Under the pieces are notes generated by a model. The model saw only the letters and a list, made by a program, of their open reading frames with translations, was not told the origin of the DNA and did not search any database. Made by a program: the position numbers and the translations under genes. From assembly GCA_913061385.1 (NCBI GenBank), contig CAJXTM010000385.1:1-5092 (forward strand): DNA of 5,092 bases, in the 5' to 3' direction. Positions 1 to 5,092 of the stretch are shown here, piece after piece (positions within the stretch are counted from its first letter, which is position 1; each line of letters begins with the position of its first letter). The stretch is from an uncultured Rhodopirellula sp. Lineage in GTDB: Bacteria > Planctomycetota > Planctomycetia > Pirellulales > Pirellulaceae.

Positions 1-49
1 ACGAGATCAGCCTCGGTCTCGTGGGCTCGGAGATGTGTATAAGAGACAG
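1..49 (+). other. Untrimmed Illumina Nextera i7 adapter (left end)
   Basis: This is not genomic DNA. In order it reads: the inner end of the P7 flow-cell oligo (1-7), an 8-base index (8-15, CAGCCTCG, whose reverse complement CGAGGCTG I recognise as Nextera index N710), the i7 adapter stem (16-30) and the 19-bp Tn5 mosaic end (31-49, ending AAGAGACAG). The mosaic end is a synthetic hybrid of the two natural IS50 ends, so it argues against a real transposon. The same 49 bases recur in reverse complement at 5044-5092. The mosaic end contains ATG and GTG in open frames, which extends the first gene falsely upstream. Confidence 0.98.
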
Positions 50-742
50 AGGTACACCTACGGGCACGGCTTTGCCATGTTGCTGATGTCGCAGGTACTC
101 GGTGAAGAAGGTTTAATTGATCGACGTGAGGAACTAGTTGACGTGTTGACACGTGCTGTTCAGTTCAGTGGAAACGCACAGACGGAGGCCGGTGGTTGGG
201 GGTACGTCTCCGCCGCGGCGGGAAATAATTTCGATGAGGGTTCAACAACGATCACTCAGGTGCAGGGCCTTCGGGGTTGCCGCAATGCCGGCATCCCTGT
301 CAGCGGCAAGGTCATCGATAACGCAAAGGAATATATTTACGGCTGCAAAAATCCGGATGGTGGCATCAGTTACAGCAGTAAGCAGATGGGAACAAGCAGG
401 CCAGCGATCACCGCTGCTGCACTTGCTGCCCTTTACAACGCGGGCGATTACGATGGCGAACATGTCCCGGCTATGTTGAAATACTCGAAGCAGTCATTGC
501 ATGATCTTGGTGGACGATCCTTCGGACACTGGCACTACACCTATCTCTACTACAGTCAGGTGGTTTATCGCCAAGGTGATGAACTTTGGAAGCCATTCAG
601 GGATCGCTTGTACGACAGGATTGTTGGTCAACAACGTCCCGATGGTTTTTGGGAAGGCCAAGTGCATCCAGTCTACGTGACTGCTTGTAATTTAATCATG
701 CTGCAGTTGGATAAGGCCTACCTGCCCATTTACCAACGCTAG
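50..742 (+). CDS. Prenyltransferase/squalene-oxidase repeat protein, squalene-cyclase-like toroid (5' partial)
   Basis: Only the C-terminal 230 residues are present. The frame is open into the left adapter, and an apparent GTG start at 35 with residues MYKRQ is adapter translation, so the true start lies off the contig. The protein is built of alpha-helical repeats of the terpenoid-cyclase alpha/alpha toroid. Degenerate QW-type repeat turns are visible at about residues 45-52 (TEAGGWGY), 101-108 (NPDGGISY) and 194-203 (QQRPDGFWEG), counted from the first genomic codon, separated by helices such as TITQVQGLRGCRNAGI. The catalytic DxDD motif of true squalene-hopene cyclases is not in this part, so cyclase activity cannot be claimed. 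Planctomycetes carry many related toroid proteins without assigned function, some probably exported; the missing N-terminus would show whether this one has a signal peptide. It ends in TAG and converges on the propeller gene. Family is fairly sure; substrate and role are unknown. Confidence 0.85.
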   Translation, partial: RYTYGHGFAMLLMSQVLGEEGLIDRREELVDVLTRAVQFSGNAQTEAGGWGYVSAAAGNNFDEGSTTITQVQGLRGCRNAGIPVSGKVIDNAKEYIYGCKNPDGGISYSSKQMGTSRPAITAAALAALYNAGDYDGEHVPAMLKYSKQSLHDLGGRSFGHWHYTYLYYSQVVYRQGDELWKPFRDRLYDRIVGQQRPDGFWEGQVHPVYVTACNLIMLQLDKAYLPIYQR

Positions 743-816
743 GTTACCAATAGTCGCGTATGATCTTCCACAAGTTGACGACGCAATTCCCTGAATTACT
801 TTGCGCCATTGCTCAC

Positions 817-845
817 AAGCCTCTTGCTGGTAAAATCAGCGGCTT
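817..845 (+). terminator. Weak terminator-like bulged hairpin after the squalene-cyclase-like gene
   Basis: AAGCC (817-821) pairs with GGCTT (841-845), and GCTGG (826-830) pairs with TCAGC (836-840) including one G-U pair, around a TAAAA loop. Four unpaired bases (TCTT) form a bulge on the left arm. The following bases (TCGTT) are only partly T-rich, so it is a poor match to a classical intrinsic terminator. It lies 74 bases past the stop at 742, in the convergent gap before the minus-strand gene, where a terminator would be expected. On the minus strand no T-run follows it. This could be a chance pairing. Confidence 0.25.
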
Positions 846-864
846 TCGTTAGTCACCGAGGACA

Positions 865-2157
865 CTACTCGGCGATGTCGTAGGCATAAATCAAATCTTG
901 ATCGCGGATGATCAACGTTTGTCTAGCCACGATTGGATGAGCCCATATACCGCCTTTTCCGCGTGGTATTTCTGTTTGCTCGGGTAACTTGAGCATTCCC
1001 TTTTGTTGCCAGCCAGACCGACTTGGTGCGATCAGAAACACGGTGCCATCTTTCGCGTTGTAGCAGTACAGTCGCTCATCGGCGTAGCAGATAGAACCGC
1101 TTTTGTTGGGTCGGATCTTTTCTTCCCAGAGTGTTTGACCTGTTTCAAGATCCTGAGCCATCCAGACACCGCCATTGCTTTTGCTGAACCCAAAAATTGT
1201 CTTGTCGACTAGGATGACACCACCGTGATGGTTCTCCATGGTTTTTCTTGTCAGGTGATAAGCGGTCTCTGATTTCACGCTCCCCTGCCCTGCCCCAGTC
1301 AGATTAAGTAGCGTGTTACCGGCACCGTAGGCGCTGGTGTGATAGATCTGATTTTGAGAGAGAATCGGTGTTGGGATTACGGCAATCGTGTTACCACTGG
1401 ACACGTCGTCAAACAGTTTGTCGCCACTTGCTACATCGAAGGCAACAAGTCCTTTCTTGCTGGCAGAAATGTAAAAGTCCGTGTTCGCAACGCGGCCTTT
1501 CATGATGGAGACATACTGGGCCCCGGCTTTGAAGCCTCGACTGTTCCAGACTTCTTTTCCATTGCTACGATCAACAGCCATAAGGAACTTATCTTCACCG
1601 GGAGTGGCAACGACTCGCGTGCCATCAATCAGGGGAGAATCACTATAGCCCCAATAGGGAATCCTGCCGCCATGATCCTTCACCAGGTCGGTTTTCCATT
1701 GGATCTTGCCTGTCTCTTTTTCGAGTGATGCCAGAATGCCGATGTCGCTCAATATAAAAACTTGGTCGCCGTCGACGGTCGGCGTGCTCCGCGGGCCTCC
1801 GCCCCAATCTTGATTGTAGTCTTTGGAATTACTTGCTCTGCCGAATATGGTCTTCCATTTCAGCGATCCATCTTTCATGCTCAAGCAGATCGCGAAGCAA
1901 TTTTCCTCGTCGGATCCGAGGGTGTAACTGTAATCATCGACAATGGAGACGGTGGAATAACCAATTCCAGCATCAGTATAAGTCCAGCGAACGCGAGGCC
2001 CACCTTCAGGCCAGCTTTTCTGTAATTGTTTTGCCTGTGAATGACCATCGCGGTTTGGTCCCCGCCACTGCGGCCAATCCGTGTCAGCTGCAAATGCGGT
2101 ATGCAGGCTGGCAAAAATGCAGAAAGTGAGACTCAGCCAATGTGCAGATTGTTTCAT
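865..2157 (-). CDS. Exported PQQ-like beta-propeller repeat protein (BamB-like fold)
   Basis: A complete 430-residue protein. Residues 1-23 look like a Sec signal peptide: a basic start (MKQSAHW), a hydrophobic core, and an AFA|AD cleavage site near residue 23. No lipobox cysteine is seen, so a soluble periplasmic or exported protein is expected. Residues 28-38 read WPQWRGPNRDG, a hallmark of a large planctomycete family. The rest is made of propeller blades with the recurring 'G-x-x-x-W' strand, for example DGSLKW (96-101), TGKIQWKTDL (149-158), NGKEVW (199-204) and TGQTLWEEKI (339-348). Such domains also occur in BamB and quinoprotein dehydrogenases, but no catalytic or cofactor-binding set can be recognised here, so an enzymatic role is not supported. 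A binding or scaffold role is more likely. An in-frame TGA (2164-2166) three codons upstream makes the ATG at 2157 the first possible start; no Shine-Dalgarno is at normal spacing. It lies 96 bp downstream of the ABC transporter gene and may share its transcript. Confidence 0.9.
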   Translation of the reverse strand: MKQSAHWLSLTFCIFASLHTAFAADTDWPQWRGPNRDGHSQAKQLQKSWPEGGPRVRWTYTDAGIGYSTVSIVDDYSYTLGSDEENCFAICLSMKDGSLKWKTIFGRASNSKDYNQDWGGGPRSTPTVDGDQVFILSDIGILASLEKETGKIQWKTDLVKDHGGRIPYWGYSDSPLIDGTRVVATPGEDKFLMAVDRSNGKEVWNSRGFKAGAQYVSIMKGRVANTDFYISASKKGLVAFDVASGDKLFDDVSSGNTIAVIPTPILSQNQIYHTSAYGAGNTLLNLTGAGQGSVKSETAYHLTRKTMENHHGGVILVDKTIFGFSKSNGGVWMAQDLETGQTLWEEKIRPNKSGSICYADERLYCYNAKDGTVFLIAPSRSGWQQKGMLKLPEQTEIPRGKGGIWAHPIVARQTLIIRDQDLIYAYDIAE

Positions 2158-2253
2158 TCCGTTTCAATCTCTGGATGTAAGACGATGTCATGCAGGACTT
2201 GTGTTTGGACACAGAGTACGCAAGTCAATTCGTCAAATGTGCTTGGGAACAGG

Positions 2254-4200
2254 TCATGATTGTTCAAAGTCATTACTCGTGGTGTCGCTCATTTGCAGCA
2301 TCACCATGTCTCGATATCGGCCACCATCATTCAGCAGTTTTTCATGACTTCCAACTTCGACGATGCGTCCGTTTTCCAGTACCACTATTTTGTCTGCACC
2401 TGCAATCGTGCTTAGCCGGTGAGCGATGACAAACGCAGTTCGATCCTGAAGCAGTTCAGCCAGACTATTCTGAATCAATCGCTCACTCTCGCTGTCAAGA
2501 TTGCTCGTCGCTTCATCCAGTACCAGGATTTTCGGATCAGCAAGGATTGCTCTCGCGATAGCAATGCGTTGCCGTTGTCCTCCGGATAATTTGACGCCCC
2601 GTTCACCGATGATGGAATCGTATCCGTCTGGTAGTTTTTGAATGAACTCATCTGCGGCTGCTGCTTTTGCTGCTTCGATCACCTGTGTGCTGCTGGCATT
2701 GCGTTTGGCATACGCGATATTCTCACGAATCGTTCCATCAAAAAGAAATACATCTTGTTCTACGATCCCAAGCAAGCTGCGATAGCTGTTCAGTTTGATG
2801 TCACGAAGATCTCGTCCATCCAGAACGATACTTCCAGAGCTTGCATCGTAGAATCTTGCAATCAGGTTGGTTAACGTGGTTTTCCCTGCACCGCTTCGGC
2901 CGACCAATGCAATGGTTTCGCCAGCTTGGATTTCGAGATTGATGTCCTGCAACACCATCGTTTCGGATTCGGGATATGCAAATGACACGTCACGGATCGA
3001 AAGTGCCCCGCCCACATTTGCGCGACGAAGCGTAACTGCTTCGGGATGGGTTTCGAGTTCATCTTCAATTTCCAACACATCCAGAACCCGATCGAGTCCG
3101 GCAAGATTATTCTGGAAAGAGACTGCACTTGCCGCGATCGTTGCCAAGGGATCGAGTAGCATCGTCAGATAAACAAGGAACATCATCAGATCGCCAAGAG
3201 TCAATTCATTGTAAATGATTTGGTAACCGCCGTAGAGCAATAATCCTGTCGACGCAAGCGGCACCACAACTTCCCAGATGGTTTCAATGATTCGGGTCCA
3301 CCACCAAGTGAAAAGTTGTTGTCGAACAAGGAAGTCCCCTTCACGCACAAAGCGAGACGATTCATTGCGACTTTGAGAAAATGTTCGGACCACGCGGATA
3401 CCACTGAATGTTTCAGTTGCATTACCGTCAATTCGCTGCCGTTGTTTTCGAATGTCTCGGTAGAGAGGGCGGATTCGATTGATCCATGTGCGATGGGTTA
3501 CCCATACGATTGGTAACAGGAGTAATCCGCCAACCATTAGTTTCCAGTCCACCAGCATCAGAATTATCAAGCTACCAATAAATTGAATGATGGCTCGCCA
3601 TGGGTTGTAGAGCATACTGAAAATCAAATCTGCAACACCACCAGCATCTTCACGTATCAAGCTTGCGACTCCGCCACTCTTCATGTCGTAGACATTGTTC
3701 AATGGCAGTTTGACGGCGTGTTCAAAAACACGACGTCGAATGTTGACCTGTGTCTGATTGACGGCTTTGGTCGCGATCCAGCGACTGCAAAGATGGACAA
3801 CAGTGGAAACCATCGTGACGACAACCACCACTGCCGCAATCGTGAGCAGCAGATTCATGGGATCTGTCGGTAGCGGCAGTGCCTTTAGCCAAGTGGGCAA
3901 TGCTTTTTGAGGTGTTGTCAATGCTGAGTCGATCGCCAGTTTGGTTCCCAGAGGGGGAATCAGTCGGAGGCCAATTCCAACAGTTAGCAAACCTAGTGCT
4001 ACGAGTATCTGCCCACGGTGTTTTGTGGTTAAGGTCAGGAATTGCGAGAACAGTTCCCAGAATTTTCGATCTCGTTCGCCAAGTTTCTTGGGGTTACGTT
4101 CACTGTGGCCATGATTTTTCGGACGCTCGCCGCTGGCATTTCGGTCTCGGACGCTTTCGCGGTAATCGGAAAATCGGTGGCGACTGGGTTGGGTAGGCAT
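2254..4200 (-). CDS. ABC exporter half-transporter, fused permease and ATP-binding domains (MsbA-like)
   Basis: A 648-residue half-transporter that should work as a dimer in the inner membrane, using ATP to export or flip a substrate. Residues 1-45 are a hydrophilic basic tail. About six membrane helices follow (near 62-83, 114-138, a pair within 202-240, 312-330 and 336-362). The nucleotide-binding domain is complete: A-loop Tyr409, Walker A GRSGAGKT (434-441), Q-loop Gln482, signature LSGGQ (538-542), Walker B ILVLDE (558-563), D-loop SNLD (566-569) and switch His594. All residues needed for ATP hydrolysis are present. The family includes MsbA-type lipid flippases and multidrug exporters, and sequence alone does not separate these, so no gene symbol is given. 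It is longer than MsbA (about 580 residues), mainly because of the N-terminal tail. The start is well fixed: an in-frame TGA lies at 4204-4206, two codons upstream of the ATG, and the next plausible start is inside the first membrane helix. No good Shine-Dalgarno is seen. Confidence 0.95.
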   Translation of the reverse strand: MPTQPSRHRFSDYRESVRDRNASGERPKNHGHSERNPKKLGERDRKFWELFSQFLTLTTKHRGQILVALGLLTVGIGLRLIPPLGTKLAIDSALTTPQKALPTWLKALPLPTDPMNLLLTIAAVVVVVTMVSTVVHLCSRWIATKAVNQTQVNIRRRVFEHAVKLPLNNVYDMKSGGVASLIREDAGGVADLIFSMLYNPWRAIIQFIGSLIILMLVDWKLMVGGLLLLPIVWVTHRTWINRIRPLYRDIRKQRQRIDGNATETFSGIRVVRTFSQSRNESSRFVREGDFLVRQQLFTWWWTRIIETIWEVVVPLASTGLLLYGGYQIIYNELTLGDLMMFLVYLTMLLDPLATIAASAVSFQNNLAGLDRVLDVLEIEDELETHPEAVTLRRANVGGALSIRDVSFAYPESETMVLQDINLEIQAGETIALVGRSGAGKTTLTNLIARFYDASSGSIVLDGRDLRDIKLNSYRSLLGIVEQDVFLFDGTIRENIAYAKRNASSTQVIEAAKAAAADEFIQKLPDGYDSIIGERGVKLSGGQRQRIAIARAILADPKILVLDEATSNLDSESERLIQNSLAELLQDRTAFVIAHRLSTIAGADKIVVLENGRIVEVGSHEKLLNDGGRYRDMVMLQMSDTTSNDFEQS

Positions 4201-4427
4201 GCTTCATTGTTAATGGGGAGCAACTGATCCGACAACCACTCACGGGTCAAACACCCACGAACCTATGGTTTTAATGGTTTTCGAAGGGCAGAAGACGCCT
4301 TGTCCTGATGCCAATTCTCCTCGAGTGCCGCATGGATGGGTCATTTGCCACTAAACTAGGCAGCAATTTACCAGTCGTGTTTTTTCGTTTCGTACCCCAG
4401 CAATGGGGTCCAGCCAGCAGATTCGCT
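4201..4427. promoter_or_regulatory. Divergent intergenic region between ABC transporter and symporter
   Basis: The two genes are transcribed away from each other, so promoters for both are expected within these 227 bp. I could not identify a convincing -35/-10 pair on either strand; the best candidates match the consensus at about half the positions. Two visible items are an 8-bp direct repeat ATGGTTTT at 4265-4272 and 4274-4281 (spacing 9 bp), and a hairpin at 4394-4409. The symporter frame is open back to the TAA at 4272-4274, so part of this stretch could be coding if an upstream start is used. Confidence 0.35.
4394..4409 (+). other. Hairpin with GCAA tetraloop just upstream of the symporter start
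   Basis: ACCCCA (4394-4399) and TGGGGT (4404-4409) form a perfect 6-bp stem closed by GCAA, a GNRA-type tetraloop that is unusually stable in RNA. It ends 18 bases before the ATG at 4428. No T-run follows it on either strand, so it is not a terminator. It could be a 5' leader structure affecting translation, a protein-binding palindrome, or chance. Confidence 0.3.
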
Positions 4428-5043
4428 ATGCAATTGATTGACTATATCGTTCTGGTTCTTTACTTCGTTGGGATGATCGCCATCGGCTTTTGGGCGATGA
4501 GACGTGTCAAGGATCAGGAAGACTATTTCATGGGTGGGCGTGGCTTTGGAAAGCTGTTGCAGACCTTTGCTGCCTTCGGCGCGGGAACAGGGGCCCATGA
4601 ACCGGTGATGGTGGGCAAGACAGCGTGGACAAGCGGGCTGAGTGGTGTTTGGTCAGCCTTGATGTGGCTGTTTGTTACGCCAATTTACTGGATCACCGCC
4701 GTCTGGTACCGCCGGATGCGTCACTTGACGCTGGGTGATTGGTTCGTTGAACGCTACGAATCACGATCCATGGGAGTTGCATACACGCTGTTTGCAATCG
4801 TCTTCTACATGTTCTATTTATCGACGATGTTTTCAGCGGTTGCGAAATTTTCAGCACCGTTGCTGGGCTTTGATGAAGGTCTATTCGGCTACGAACTGAA
4901 GTACACGCTGATTCCAGTGATTGCGGGTGTGGTGATTTTATATGGTGTGCTGGGCGGGTTGGCTGCAGCGTATTGGACAGATCTGATTCAGGGACTGTTT
5001 ATCATCATTCTGTCAGTGTTGCTGATCCCGTATGGTCTGTGGT
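4428..5043 (+). CDS. Sodium:solute symporter (SSS) family transporter (3' partial)
   Basis: The first 205 residues of a cation-driven uptake transporter of the inner membrane; family members usually have around 450-600 residues, so more than half is missing. The start MQLIDYIVLVLYFVGM places the first membrane helix at about 5-24, as is usual for SSS proteins. It is followed by the conserved loop around EDYFMGGR (31-38), helices near 73-94, 116-140, 160-180 and 185-205, and the family hallmark GGLAAAYWTDLIQG (176-189), which resembles the GG-x-x-A-x-x-x-TD-x-x-Q signature. The substrate (sugar, amino acid, carboxylate or other) cannot be told from this part. The last genomic codon is TGG (5040-5042). 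Beyond 5043 the frame stays open only through adapter, adding a false tail SVSYTHLRAHETEADL. Alternative in-frame starts exist at 4308 (ATG), 4332 (ATG) and 4377 (GTG), but 4428 best fits the family. No clear Shine-Dalgarno precedes it. Confidence 0.88.
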
Positions 5044-5092
5044 CTGTCTCTTATACACATCTCCGAGCCCACGAGACCGAGGCTGATCTCGT
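5044..5092 (-). other. Untrimmed Illumina Nextera i7 adapter (right end)
   Basis: This is the exact reverse complement of bases 1-49: Tn5 mosaic end (5044-5062, starting CTGTCTCTT), i7 adapter stem (5063-5077), index CGAGGCTG (5078-5085) and the inner end of P7 (5086-5092). It is synthetic and marks where the genomic sequence stops. Both contig ends carry the same i7-side adapter, as expected when read-through tails of read pairs are assembled without trimming. Confidence 0.98.

Noticed and set aside
856..872. CCGAG-N7-CTCGG hairpin overlapping the propeller gene stop codon
   Set aside because: The stem is only 5 bp, overlaps coding sequence and lacks a T-run on the minus strand, so it is not called a terminator.
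1339..1728. 129-codon open frame on the plus strand, antisense to the propeller gene
   Set aside because: It lies wholly inside a strongly supported gene on the other strand, shows no recognisable domain and looks like a codon-bias shadow. Other overlapping frames across 865-4200 were rejected for the same reason.
2200..2213. Small palindrome TGTGT-TTGG-ACACA between the ABC transporter and propeller genes
   Set aside because: A 5-bp stem is common by chance, no T-run follows it on either strand, and no conserved operator is recognised, so neither terminator nor operator is supported.
2254..4200. Assignment of the ABC transporter as MsbA or as a drug exporter
   Set aside because: The visible motifs are shared by the whole exporter family, and the neighbours include no lipid A or resistance genes, so a specific name is not justified.
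4201..4260. Possible minus-strand promoters (TTGACC-like and TTGTCG-N17-TAACAA) for the ABC transporter
   Set aside because: The -10 hexamers match TATAAT at three or fewer positions, and the second would leave almost no leader before the ATG. The match is not better than chance.
1..5092. Composite Tn5-like mobile element suggested by the terminal inverted repeats
   Set aside because: The repeats include the synthetic mosaic end plus Illumina index and flow-cell sequence, and no transposase or cargo typical of such an element is present.

Overview
The window looks like an ordinary stretch of a planctomycete chromosome, probably of the Pirellulaceae or Planctomycetaceae type. It is an assembled contig whose two ends are untrimmed Illumina Nextera adapters. 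The lineage call rests on three things: a secreted PQQ-like beta-propeller protein opening with a 'WPQWRGPNRDG' motif, which I associate with planctomycetes; a toroid-fold squalene-cyclase-like protein of a planctomycete type; and starts without clear Shine-Dalgarno sequences. This is recognition from memory, not a database search.

Layout. Bases 1-49 and 5044-5092 are a perfect 49-bp inverted repeat of synthetic adapter (Tn5 mosaic end, i7 adapter stem, 8-base index), so genomic sequence is only 50-5043. From 50 to 742 (+) lies the C-terminal 230 residues of a prenyltransferase/squalene-oxidase-repeat protein. A 122-bp convergent gap with one weak terminator-like hairpin follows. From 865 to 2157 (-) is a complete exported PQQ-like beta-propeller protein. 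After 96 bp comes a complete ABC exporter half-transporter at 2254-4200 (-), with fused membrane and ATPase domains. A 227-bp divergent gap (4201-4427), holding a small GNRA-type hairpin, separates it from a sodium:solute symporter gene (4428 onward, +) that is cut by the contig end.

How the genes relate. The ABC transporter and the propeller protein share a strand and are 96 bp apart, so they could be co-transcribed with the transporter first, but nothing shows a shared function. The cyclase-like gene converges on them and the symporter diverges, so these are probably separate transcription units. No RNA gene, CRISPR array, natural insertion sequence or defence system is visible. I did not find an undescribed system. 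The most consequential observation is that the apparent terminal inverted repeats are adapter sequence and create false protein ends on the first and last genes.
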